Origin: Druceiella hillmani | Lineage: Eukaryota > Arthropoda > Insecta > Lepidoptera > Hepialidae | DNA length: 64,000 nucleotides | Reading direction: 5' to 3' | Assembly: GCA_039881145.1 (NCBI GenBank) | Contig: JAYKKI010000150.1 | Coordinates: forward strand, 1,054,001 to 1,118,000 | Part shown: one piece after another, positions 46,501-60,900 of the stretch | How the letters are laid out: each line of letters begins with the position of its first letter | Position numbering within the stretch: the stretch's first letter is position 1 | Notes under the pieces: model-generated | What the model was told of the DNA's origin: nothing | What the model saw: the letters and a program-made list of their open reading frames with translations, nothing else | Databases searched by the model: none | Made by a program: the position numbers and the translations under genes

Positions 46501-49500
46501 TTTTTTTATTCATTTCCAAATTATTAAATGAGTAAACATTTAATATTCATCAATTTTGTGTTTAGACTGTCATACAATATCTAGGTAATTCACTCCATCT
46601 AGGTAAAATACCTTTTTAAAAATAATGTTACGTTCGTAATCGCAAATTGAGTCCTTTGCACCAGAAGCAGTGATGGGGCTGGGTGGCAAAGAAGATCATG
46701 TCGCTGAGTTAATACAGGTTGATAACTTAAGAAGTCATTTGTTTTGGTTGTATATATCACTCGGTTGGTTTAAGTTGTTTCTGTCATTAATTTTTTGATT
46801 AATTGTGTACAGAGTGAAATACATAGTTTTCAAATGAATGTAAAAAAGTTGATATATTAGAGATTACCTACTATATGGAAAAAGCATCTTTAAGAACTTA
46901 TTCCTGGGTTGCTATTAAGGACATCATTTCAAATTGTAGGTGGAAATTTGCATTCAGGTAATTATATTTTTGCAAGATTAAATTGTACAAAATGAAGGAA
47001 ATATACAAATATTTTATGTTGTCATAGATTTTATTGAAATATATAGCTTATTCTAGTATGTTGTTATTTAATATAATTTTTAGGTGACAAAGAAGGCGGC
47101 TTCATTGATGATCAAATATTTGTTGACTTGGTTCACGCCTTGGTCCAATATCAGACAAAAGACGAGATGACGGAAGAGAAGAAGGAACACAGGGAGCTGC
47201 GTAATTCTAAAGAGGGAAACTCAGATGGTCCTAGCAAAGTGTCTGATAAGACAGAAGATTTTGAGTTTAAAACGTCTATCAAGACTAGTGACAAATTATT
47301 CCCTATTTTCAGTATATTTCAAGCTATTAGCTTTCAATTCCCTGACAAAGGAACGCCACAAGAGTTGCGAGAAAAGTAAGAATATTATTAAATATAAATA
47401 TATTAGAGATTATGTTTCTGGGAAATATTATATTATGGATATTCCAAAATATGACATTATAACTTTCCATTCAAATATTATATTAGTATAAAGGACTTCA
47501 GACATTTTGGTACAAATATAATAGTACATGGTCACTTATGAAACATGAGATATATTCGGTACCCAAAATGTTTAAATGTTTCTATTAACATAATTCTGTA
47601 GCTAGATGGCAGTGATTCATGATGGGGTGGAGAGGTTACAGGTGTAAATATAAACGTTTGGTAAAGGTAAACACATAGATGAGCCTAGACTAGTTATTCA
47701 CCAGATATTTATTAGCGTTAACAGTTATCACTTTCTCTATGTGTGATTTTTAATTCAGTTATCGTTTTCGTTACATTTTGTCTATTTGTATTTTTTATGT
47801 TATTACGTCGACTTGTATCCAATGCTGCATATCTGTATAGCGCAGGTGGAAAATATATGTTTAGAGTAATTGCGAAGATCATAACAATGTTGCAGTGATG
47901 ATAATCCAAGAGATACTACTACAGTAGGTAAGTACTTATTTATTGTATTATATATTAAACGAAACGGCCAATTGATAGGAGCAGATAATATAAAAATTAC
48001 AAAACTGATGTACTATAAGATAACAATTTTCTAATGTATAACTACTATTATTACATTTTTAATATGATGATTCAATGTGTTTTAAAGGAATGCCTATAAG
48101 TTATTATGTTTCTTATTGCAAGTAGTTAAATATGACTAATTCTAGCTATGCTTAACTTTCTTTTAATAATATACTACGAAATAATAATATATTCACCTTT
48201 TACGACATGTATAAGAAGAAATGCAGCTGACATTTTCCTTTTGTCCAGACACACATGTCACATTTCTTTGATGGTTTAAATTATACATATAATGCATCAA
48301 TGTTTAAAGAATGATAGTAGAATAGTAATTATTCTTGTGCACAATAGTGCCAATGTGAATATATGGGGCAGAATATTTGTTGACTTGGTTCACACATATT
48401 CTCTTATACATATTCTCTTTGATTGAAAAAATATTCTGTAACTACTATGTCATAAAAATTTATGTTGTGTTTAACAAGACATTTGCCTGTTAAAACTAAC
48501 CTCATTTATAAAGGCAGCATATAATTTTTATTATAAATTTATTTCAGGTTGCTAATCTAGACTTCATTTATTGACCTTATTGGCAAAGAGTAACATTTAT
48601 CAACAACAATTGCAAAATGAACAGCATGACAGAGAAGAGGATGTGTAAGATCAGTTTGAGCCTATCTAAATCTGGTTGAGGATGAAGAAACCTATGAATA
48701 GTATTCAAATGAAGAACGAGAAGCTGAGGACAGTACTTGTGCACCCACATTATGCATATATGACACATATGGCAGATATTCATCGTGCACTAAATACACC
48801 TAACGGAAGTTTATTTGTGCTCTATTATAATGAGACACGCAGAAAAATACCAGACAATATCATTGCTTAATATAACATTGTTTTATATGAATATAACATT
48901 GTTTTGTTAAGGGTCTAATAACTAATTTATACCCAAAAATGCTGAAATGTATATATACGTGAACTTCTGTTCCAAAACAGCAATACGAGTCAGTTCACAG
49001 TTGCCCAATTTAGTAGAATTGATCACTATTAAAGTCGCAAGGAAATGCAGATTGTATAGATTTTGGAAAATTTGGGAACATGGATTCCAGTGTATTTCAT
49101 ATCTGGATAGGTTTAATACACCCTTAGTTTTTATCAGCAGTACTTAATAGTACTTAGTTTAGCTCCACATAATTAATGTACAACTACATTGGTACTATTT
49201 TATGTAAATCTAAGACTAGCGAGTCTTAAATTATGATTTTTTATCAATTTATAAAAAATCAAATGGGAGGATATTTGCTCATATGTTATATGTAGGTCAT
49301 AGCTCATTGTTACTCAATTTTGTACCAATTCACGTTGCTTTTGATCATATGACTCGAGAGAACTTGGTTGAAAGAAATCTGTTAATACAAATGCACTGGT
49401 AATCCTGAAGGTACACAGTCGGATAGAAGAGATATTTGTGATGGCACTTACACATACATACTACTAAGAATTAATTTCTTCTAACATACTAAGAATTAAT

Positions 49501-52500
49501 TACTTGCTTAAGCTGTTTTTAATTGTTTGTTGTAATGGATACATAAAGCATGGATGGATGTGTAAGTAAAGCATTCTGGAAAGCAATCATGTCAAGAGTC
49601 CAGAAAAGATTATATTTGGTGGAAGGGAAGTGAAAATTCATATAATACGCACATTTAATGATCACATATAATACGCACATATAATGATCATGAAACATTA
49701 AAGAAAACTGCAATTCTGTATTTTGTCAGTCTTCTAAAGCATGTCAATGACTTAGAATGCAGAAAGCACTTAGAATGCAGAAAGCGACTGTTTGATTTGT
49801 TTTGGGGTTTAAGCTGGGATCAAAAAAAAGATGTTTGTTGACATAAGACACACAGTCGACACAGTAGACGAAATATTAGATCAGCTGTGCTTTAGTATTA
49901 AAAAAAGTAGATGTGAAATTGAGAGTCTGTAGGAAAATGTACCTCGAAATTATGGATATCAAAGAATGGTCTTGGTAGAACTTACTTAAGCTGCCATCGC
50001 ATTATTGCGGCAGAGATACTCAAAGGTATATTTGAAAACCAATCCCGGAGGTTTGCTGGAGACATATCGAACTTATATTAAAACTAGTCTCGATAAAGGT
50101 TTAGAGTCTTCGAGTCACACCATGCTTGTAAAGTTATTCGAGAGAAAAAAATTGGACTTCAACAACCTAACAGAAAAGAACAAAATATGCAAGGGTTAGA
50201 AAAGAGATAGATTTAAGCCAATGAATCATTTTATAATAAGATATACAATCAGTCAAAATTTGCCTATAAAGGCTAGCCGTACTTTATTGCAGGAACTTGA
50301 TCAATCACAATTTCACGGTTTATGAGCACCCACCTATGAAGGTGATATTGGTTTTCAGAAGTTAATGGTGACACTTTGCCATCGGTCTTTGTCAGCTGCA
50401 TGTTGGAGTACTTAAATGATTTGATCAGCAACTTAGGAGACAACATTAATGCAAAATCTGTCGTGATTTGGAATGATGATTGTACGTAACAAAACAGAAA
50501 TGTGGCTTTAGGGAACACTATCAAATTTTGCTGCTGTGAATAATGTGGTTACTTACCATAAATACTTAGAACTTGACCATACACAAATGAAAGAACATCA
50601 TATCCAAAAACATGATGCTATTTATTTTCCAAGCTAATATGCTGACATAACGAGAAGCTTTCGAAAGGACCTGTACCCGTATGAAGTAAAAAGTTTGCAG
50701 TTTGATTTTTTCAGCAAGTTTGATGACCCAAAAGTAATGCACTAGGGAAGTATCAGATATGGAAAAAAGAAAGGAGATGCCATGGTGACTGACCTCAAAA
50801 CAATTTTGTACATACCTCATGGTAAAATATACTACAACTCTATTTTCGCAGATGAAAATTTTTTATGTTGCCAAGCAGAAACAACAATAATTTTCCAATG
50901 AGAATTTCTCTTTCCACGAGAATCTCTTTAAAGAGCCACTGAAACCTACGTCCACCAGATATAATAATTTGCAAGCTCTTAAGAGTGTTAATACCTACAG
51001 ATTATCACTTTTTTATGACAACTTGCCACACTGATTAAATGGAAGATTTCCACAAAAAGAGTTATAATTAGATATCGTCACAACTTTTAATTTTTTTTTT
51101 AATTTGATGATTAAGGCCAACGAAAAATCTTCATTATCTTTTTCATATCAATGCTGACAGCTCATAACAGCTGACAGTCGTAATGCTCATAATATGTAAG
51201 ACTGTTTTGAAGTTGACTGCTTGTAACTGATAAATTATTTCTTTTCAAAAAAATCTGAGTGCACATTATTTTTTTTCGGTTTTGTTATCTAAATAAACGC
51301 ACTAACCAACTATATTTTCATTTCATTTGCACTTCTAAATGATTTAAGAAAGTTCTTTTCTCTCTGCTGTCAAATTTGATTTCAAATAGTTAAGTGGAGT
51401 CAATATATGCCCACCAATATGGTCTTGGTAGATTTTCTAAAAAGTCTTAATGAAAAATTGAGATAAAAAAATGATAAAGGAGTAAAAGTTGTTGTAATGA
51501 CCTATTTTGCAGATCACTACAGAATTTTACATTATTGTAAGAAATGCTAACAAAATGCATTATTATAACATTGATTACGATGATGGTAACATAATAAAGA
51601 ATGCTTTATTGAAAACTATAGTTTAGAACTCCTAATACTAATTAGAGTTCCTTATTGGTTTTAAAAATGAACACTGGTAAATACTAACTATGTGAATTTT
51701 TACCAGTACTAGTAAGTTAAATAAATACACCTTTAGTCCCCGATATAGGGCTGGTAAGTGAGATAAGTGTAATTTTGGCAGATTAAAGTTTTCACAACTA
51801 TATGGTCTGCCATGAACAAGATTAATATATTTCAATCAGACAATTTTTAAAATGGCCACCAATTGTAGAATTATATACCAACTAAAGTGAAATATCAATC
51901 AAAATCTTTAACATTGAGAATATGAGATCTATGTTGGACTCATTAAGAAGAGAGATTATGTGGATGAAAGTATTGCCTGTGATAGGGAAATTTCAAAATG
52001 ATGCTTGATCTGTTAAAATTTGGTGCCAAAAAAATTGCATAACATTCGTATGACATTAAAAGGTTTAAACGTTAATAGAAATAAGGAATTTAGATGAGTT
52101 AAGAGAATCAAAATCTAGAAGATGTAAAGTAGTTCTTAGCAATAAGGGCTAATACACTAAATATTAAAAAATTGTATGTAATATTTATCAGTTTACATGT
52201 CACTATCAATCTTTGCCCAAAATATTTTTAACATTTTATTTAAAAATGTTGTTTTAAAATAGTACCTCCAATGTCCATTTATATTATCAGGTTAAGAGTT
52301 TTCCTTTAAGAAGAAAAGGGACAGTCAAGGGACGATAGTACAATCGTGCCAACGGCTAGCTAAAGTATTTTATTACAGCACATAGATAATGGTTGACATG
52401 TCAATTTTTCAACATAAGCGGTTCAAATATTTGAAGGATAAAGTTGAATTTTGCCAATTTTTCAATCTAGAGCTAAAAAATTTCTACAATTTATTAGTTG

Positions 52501-55500
52501 CCAACCTGATATTTCTTATAAAGTAACTTATTTATAACTAAATTTTTTTCTAAGAATACAGGCATTTTATTTTAGAATAATATAAGCATTTTCCATTCAT
52601 ATGTTTTTAATATTAGACCACTAACGTAATTGTTATTTTAGAGATAGACAACTATTAAATTTCTTATATGTTTCTAGATATATAGAGCTAACCTCTAGAA
52701 GTGATCCAAATGCATTGCCACCTGAATGTACGCCCAATATAGATGGGCCACTCGCTGAAAATGTATCCCGGGAACAAACCATGCATTCATTTCATACGCT
52801 ATTTTGTAGGAGATGTTTTAAATACGACTGCTTTTTGCACAGTGAGTGTAGATTAATTTACTTAATGTGTGTCTGTAGATGTAGTATTCTGATGTGTGTC
52901 TGGCTATGTAATATACCAATTTATTACAGATTTATATCTGATGAAAAAAATATTGGTATATTTTCATTGGCTGACACTGTATATATAGATCTTGTAATAC
53001 AATTTTTTCCTCTTGCTAAGCATTAAGATGTGTAACAATACTTTCAGAGTCCATTTGTTACATCTATGTAACATAGTTCTTCAATTAAAATGTGTGTGTG
53101 AGCTTGGTACTTTCAAAAGGAAAAGTTTTGTTCAAAATTGTTGTATTTGTGTAAAATTAACTTTAATTACCATTATTACCGTTAGTACCGATAAATTTTA
53201 CTGCCCTGAAACATTTTTATGTGATGAAAATGGCAAAATATAAGTTAGATGTGTAATTTGTATCTTTTATTTGTTTTATATCGAGAAATCATGCTTATTT
53301 AAGAAAATGCTGGCTATAATGGGATCTAATGCTAGGCCGCAGATGCTGTTAACAATATTAATATTTAATTCATTGTATGCAGGAAAGTTCTGATTTGAGA
53401 ATAGTTTAAAGAACTAAATTTATATTCTGTTGTTAAATAACAATTCTAATTCTTTTATTAGATTATAATTCTGTTGTTAAATAACAGAGTTGCAGCTGAC
53501 AGGGCGTACAATATAAAAATTATGAAAAAATAAATAGGATGCACGGTCCTTTTCCTATTGGTACTTAACACTCAGTGATGAGGCCATGGTGGAAAATAGC
53601 ATCATAGACTGTCACTGAGTATGATTTGATAGATTTTTATTTCTTTTGTGATGATGCAAAATAAGCTGAAAAAACTTATGTAAAAACAGAGATTGTTGAA
53701 GAATGCCACAAGTATTTACATTTTATTAGACTTATGGCCTAAGTTGAAACTGACATTAGATCAGATTATGACTTATCACAATTTGGTACTTTATTTTTAG
53801 CGTACACCTAGTTTTCTGAAATCTATTGAATTCAATTTTATATATATTATATTACTATTATTATATATTATTCACTATTAAATGAAACTACGTGATGTAT
53901 TATTTCTACTTTCTTTAATTTCTTTACCACTAAAGTAAACCATTAGTCTTTACTACAAAGTAAACCATTAAAGTAAACCATTAGTCCACTAGTGGTAAAG
54001 AAATTAAAGAAAGTAGAAATAATACTACATCACGTAGTTTCATTTAATAGTGAATAATGAATTTCTATAAAATTAACGCCAAATATATTCAATTATATAT
54101 TATATTAAATTAAATTTTTAGTTTTATACTTTAGTACGAATTAATGTTAATGCTGCTGTTAAATATGTCATACAACAACAGTCAACATGAAAAAAAATTG
54201 TCAGAAAAAAATACATTTTTAAGGAACTATATTTCATAGCAAATAAAAGAAGTCATTTTTAATGTTTCATGAAAATTGTTTTGAATGAATTTTTATTCAA
54301 TCTCAACTGTTAAACTATATGGTGGTTTAATTCTTTGATGGTGCTAATACTGCCTTTGCTTTTTTGATTTATTTCATTTAGCTATCCAAGTTAGGCATAA
54401 TCAGACACTTTATAAATTGAGGGTGCCAAGCTCTTTAGCAAAAAAATTCCAATTTATGAATATTTATTATTTTGGCTTAATTTGCACTATGCAAGAGGAA
54501 GAAGTAGTTTACATCAATTTTCAGAATATGTGAAGTAATGTCTTGTATAGTATAAATATGTTGACAAATCTGTTACGTATTGTGTGAGTTTTATGTAATC
54601 GTGTTATTGTGTACTTATTGAAAGTAATATTTGATTTATGTACTCTATTTGTATTTAGTATATTATATGTATTTTACAAGTTGATTACCAAAGTATCATA
54701 ATTATGTTCAAAGATAGTACAATATTTGTGCTCCATTAACTCAAAGATAATTACTGTATTGCTTGTCTCAATTGATTACTATCTTTTATTGATGGGGGCT
54801 CTCCACCTCATTTCTTTTATCTCCTGTCTTTGATAGACTATCGGAAATACATTTGAAATATTTATTTAAAGATATATTTTATATCGTAATGATCTAAAAT
54901 ATGTTCTCTTTGCTACCAGGGAGTCATGCCTCAGGTAAGAGAAACAGTTTAAATTAAAATTCAAAAAGAATATCATATATTCTGCCTATAGCATGTTTTG
55001 TCATATACCATTTCATTTTCGTGTAGTTTATTTTATTATACAATATACCATTTTATTCATATTTGTATACAATCGTCACATTATTATTTATTTAAGTATA
55101 TTTTTATGTCGGACATTTCAAAGAATTATGTACTGACATCAGATTATCGTCTTATGTATTTTTATATTTGTTTGAATGAAATTGTTGTACATAAAAGTTT
55201 TTGAAATAATTTTTTTGTCTGTGTTGATTTTGAGAATCACTTATTTTGATGTGGATTAGCTTGTTCCTTGCAGAATGTTTTCTTATTTTTTTTCTGTTCA
55301 TTGCCTCTTTAGGGAGTTGAGTAATCATTGCGGATAAACAATTTATGTGAAATGATAATTATAGAAGCTGTATTAAAATACTTTAAAACATATCTAATAT
55401 TTAATGTAAAATGATTAAAAATTTTATTATCACATCCATAAATATCTGTAACGACATCGCTCTATATCTTTAAACAAAATCTTTTATGTCTGTTCTGATA

Positions 55501-57827
55501 TAGATATGTTGAATATTCATTATATGTCATATATCAATTAGACTTGTCCAAACGAATCAAAAATACATACCAAGTAGAGTCGGCTAGCTAGTAAATACAA
55601 TGATTCTTAGAATTTTAAATGATAAAAGTATCGTATGATTATCTGATACTTTTAAGATTTGGGAATAAACTTCTCCAAATAACAGTCATTTTCAATGTTA
55701 TTCATGTTTTCCCTTCGCCGTTATTCATTGCACTATTTAAACTTCGTAAAACAGCATGTTACGGCCCATCTCCAGTCATCCATTCCATATCATCTAGCTA
55801 CAATCACATGCATGTAGACATGTATTTTGTGTATAAAAACACCACTCATTCATCCTCACATTTGCTTTTAAATATTCATGGGTTCATAGAAAAGGTTTAT
55901 AAGTGGAAGTGATAAGATTCTGGGGCGCTAATGACATTTTCAATCTGGGTATTTTAGTATAACTGCGACAAGAAAAGTTCTAGACCTAAAAGTTTATATG
56001 ACAATTTCATAGAAAAAATCAATCACTTTGTTTAGTGCTTCTTTTACTAACTGCGGTGACCGTCAGCTAGATTTTATTTCAAATTATTTTGAAAAATGTT
56101 GCATAAAAGAAAATAAACTGATAAAAATGGATTATTAAAAAAAGTTTTTTTTATGAAGTTATAATTAGATAAATATGATAGTTTAGAATAAATAGTATAT
56201 ATTATACTATTCACAATAAACTTAATCGAAATTTTTACAAAGTGTTCTATCGATGAATTGTGAAGAACTTTTTGGTGTGTTAACAGTGAACTTTTGTACT
56301 ACAAGATGTTTAAAGATGTGGAACGTGTTTGATGTAACAAGCATACCGGTAACAGTATGTAACAAATTGTTTTTTAATTTTTTGTTTCTGGGTTGAAATT
56401 TATTTTCTAATTGCTTATTTTTCCGAGGGTATGTAAAGTGGTGATTATTTCTAACATTTTGTTTACACGACTATAGCCCAATGTTAACCTATTATTGATA
56501 ACAGGTGAACATAGGAAATACAAATTTCTTTCATATAAATACAGATTAAAAAAGTTACTAAAATAAAACCCGACTACTATGAAAATAATTATAGTATAAG
56601 TGTATGTGTACATATTCCTCTAAATGAAATTAAGTGTTAATGCTAATATCATTTAGGTTTAGGTGCGCGTTTGTTTGGGCAAATTTAAAGTACTTTACTT
56701 GTGTTTTTTCTTCGTAATCGGTTAACAGTACATATATTTTTGGAATCATTGTGATCAGACTTTGATATCCATATCACAAAGGTTTTCAAAAAACATTTTT
56801 TATGATTTTTGTGATGTCACCTATCCTGTATTATCTGGAGTGCGATAATGAATCAAACAATACATCATTTGTTAAAATCCGTTTATGCATTTTAGTTCTA
56901 CAGTGGAACTGACTTTCATGAAGATATACGGATTCATCTGAAAAATAGTACCCTCTTTGGCTTTGCTGTAGTCGGGTAATAACACGGAATAGACGATAAA
57001 CATAGGGACAAGTAGATATAATCAGGGGATTTATGACAGTAGTGGAATCAAACAATTTGAAGGAAAGGTGTCCCTTTGATTAGTTTTATCTGAAAGCGGT
57101 AATTTCATTTTACCCATTTGGCTGAAAAATTGTTTGAAGGTAAAACTAGGTGTCTTGTAGCTAAAAAAATAATTAAGCATATTGATAAAGCATATTTTAT
57201 AGGTCATTGTCCTATTGTACTAAGTTGTTCCATTTCTGGTATAGGATTGCAAGCATGTCATCCGGGACCTAATTTGAACAAGCGTAAAGGGCCAGATTTG
57301 AAGCCATTCGCGGAGCCATGTGGACCTAATTGTTATATGCATCTGGTAAGTAAATTTTTCTATTTATACTATCAAGCCATCTGCAATGTAAATGGGATGA
57401 ATTTTGAAAACAAATTTGAAAGTAATGTTATCACTTATAGCTTAATAACTTTTTGGATGAAGTCAGTCTTTAATTGAAAACCTGGAGATTTAATTATATA
57501 CTTGCATATAACGAATTGTTAAATATTTCTATATATTCCTAAAAGATTTCAAATTTTTATTTAAGAAGTTTGCTTCAGCAGGATATATTTAACTGATATA
57601 AATGATTCTAAGTAAATCTAGAAAGTTATTTCAAACCTGGACTCACTCCAGATATTGTATTGTGAAAGTAAGCAGATTTAATAAATTTCTATTAGGTTCA
57701 GTCTTGCATATTGGTCTTTTTTTAACAATATTTGCCTGCAGTGTCAAAGAAATTCAATCAAATTAGTATTTACATACTTTAAAAATATAACCTTTTCCTT
57801 GACATTACTGAAATAAAGTAACAATAA

Positions 57828-57893
<66 letters not shown>

Positions 57894-57949
57894 ATATGTA
57901 TGTATGTATGTATATATGTATATATATGTATATGTACATGTACACGTAC

Positions 57950-57991
<42 letters not shown>

Positions 57992-60900
57992 GGAATTATA
58001 GACCCTTTAACTTATTACCAATATTGTAGGGGCTAAAAAAATTATATTTTGCCGTAACAGTTAAGTGGCTCATGATGTCACTTACTCTTATGTCACCCAG
58101 AGTGCAATAGAGTAAGTGACATTATCAGTCACTATATGAAGATATGGCAGTAAACATTTTTTGTTTTGATGGATTCATCCTAAAATATGTATCATAAAAA
58201 TCAACATTGTTATGGTCAAAATAAGTCTTTCATTTTCTTTATTATTCGCCTGAGTGCTAAAAATTAAGAAGTAAATTTTACATTTGATAAGCCACCTAGC
58301 CAATGTGGCCATACACTGATATACCTATAATGTTTACACGAAAAATTAAATGTTTGGATTAGGAAGGTATGAAGGAGAAACTGGCCCAGGAGAAAATGGG
58401 TGAAGACGAGGGGGACAGCAATTTGAAGGGTAAAGAAAAGGATAAAAAACCCAGCGTGCCCATTGATTCGGGGAATGAAGCTAGCTCTGAGGATAGCAAT
58501 GATAGTAACAAATTTGCTAAGGGTAAGTTGCAAATGTTAGTTGAAGTAAAAAATATTAAATATTGTCATAATCATTTAGTTCTGCTGCAATATTAAATTA
58601 ATGTTTGGTGGTTAAGTTTTGTTTCGAACTGATGGAATTTGTTGCATATAAATAAAAGTGCTTTGAAATAAAGTGTAAATTTTTTCAGTTTTTTGTAGGA
58701 GAAATGGTTAAAAGTTGTATTTGTACATTTCGATTTTCCTATTTAATTTTGTGTAACTAAAATTGTTATATCACAATTCATTCAAAACTATCATCGCTGT
58801 GATTTATTCTAGCCCTTATAATTGTTGAAATTTACACTTTGTTTTTACACCTCCGAAAAATATAGTAGGTCATTTTGTGAAAAATTAATATTTTTTATAC
58901 TTTAATAGAGCTACTTTGTACTTCATAGTGCGAGTTCTACTCGTGCTTGACAAGTTTTTTTTATTTGTCAGGACTACTCAAATGTTAAAGCAGAGTTAAT
59001 TTTAACTAACTTGTTTAAATTAATGGAAAATAGTTTTTTAAGTTTAGATTAAAAATTGTTCACTTTCAAGACTGAATAGAAAATATATTCAGAATATAAA
59101 ACGTAAATTACACAATCATTAAACCCTGTTTTTATTAAATTTCATTTGTAGTAGCTGTATGATCGTCTTTTGTTTTGTGATAAATATTACTAGTGAATAA
59201 CTTTGGTGTGACAGAGTGACACTCTTCTTAATTACAGAAGCGCAATAAACCACTGTCAACACTATTGAGCAGAATATATTGATAACAATTCTATTTATAA
59301 TATTTTTGGAGGATATCTTCAGAATCTTACATAGTTACAGTTGGTTTGCTGAAGTATTAATTATAAATGGAGAATTTAAATTTTTTATCCTACATCTGCC
59401 CTTTGATGATAATTTGAGACTGTTCGAATCAAGCTTTATAATTTTTTTGAACAATTAATTATTATTGTCTATAAGACAGTCTCTTCACTTAACTACAGTT
59501 AAGAAGTTTGGAATGGGTGAGTGAGTTCTTCAAAATATGTTGATAATTACCGTTTCTAACAGAAAGCTTATTTAATTAAAAGCCTAGGTACTAACTTCAT
59601 TTCAAATTGACACAAATGAAGTATACCACACAGTTCATAAATTTTGAGGTTAATTATATGATTTTCAACAGTACTGTTAGCAGATTAAAGTATTCTTTAT
59701 GAGGATGTCTAGTCTAATTTAACTATTGGTAAGAAAATTGTTACAAATGTTGTCTTAAACAACAAGAAAATTTATACAAATGCTCTTGAGATATTACAAG
59801 TATGTTCTAAAAAATTGTAACTTTACAAGCATTTGTAAAGTTATAATTTTTTCAAATAACAAAAATTTGAGCTGTGGACATACTCATCTATTGAGTATGT
59901 TATTGATATAATAAGGATAAGTCAACTTGAAAGAGATTGGTGTTGGAGTAAGATTGTGATCTGGTGTGTGAACTGGTAACATATCCTTTATCTGTGTGCG
60001 CTTGTAACATATCCTTTATTAATTCCACATCCTGGCACACATCATCACATCAATTTCAACAGTTAAAGAGATTTTTATAATCGATAATCAACTCATTGAA
60101 TTAATTCTATTGTAGATATGCAGTCTGTAAAGAAATATTTTCTCATAGAGCTGAAGATGGAATATTGTCAGAATCAGCAGTGATGGACTGAGTATTATGA
60201 AGTATCTTAAAAACTTATCCAAAATACTGTTGTATTGTGTTCTTTTATATATTTGAGAGATCAGCTCGTTTTAATCGGTAGTAATAAATCAATAGACTAA
60301 CAGGTATTTCCATTGTGTCCTCAGGTAGCAGTAACAGCAACTCTAGTACATGGAGTAATTCGAATGGCAAGACGCAGCAGAGTCAAGTGGTGGCACCAAA
60401 TTCACCATACTCTTCACTCGGTTAGCATGTTTCGATTGATTTGAAGTTGCAATTTATAAAAGTAATTAATTAATTGGAGGGTTTACTTGTTATGTTTCAA
60501 TTATTTCATATAAATGGATCCTTCTGCCACATAGATCGCTTTAAACTATCTTTTCATTAACAACCACCAATAAATGATTGAGCTGAAATTCGGGGAGGTG
60601 ACTTTCTTTTTCGAAATTGCTTGCTCTTTAAGAATCTTTTTCACATTTTCATTTTTGCTATAATATAGTTTTCGAGATATCAGTTTTTTGAAGTTTTTGA
60701 AATTTTAATAGACTGTTGTTATTCTATTTGAAATGGCAATCCATCTCAAATAGAATAACCCATTTCTTTCAAATTTTTCTAATTGGTATATGGGTTTTTC
60801 GTGTATATAAAATTTATTATGCAACATTGTAATTTTTTCATCAACTGTACTCAAAAATGAAATAAATTTACTAGTTGTATAGAACCTAATATAAAATTTA

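Noticed and set aside
55619..55912. 97-codon frame in E(z) intron 5
   Set aside because: No family motif, no splice context and AT-biased composition; likely chance.
57835..57990. CRISPR-like or satellite array
   Set aside because: Simple TA/TATG microsatellite without spacers.
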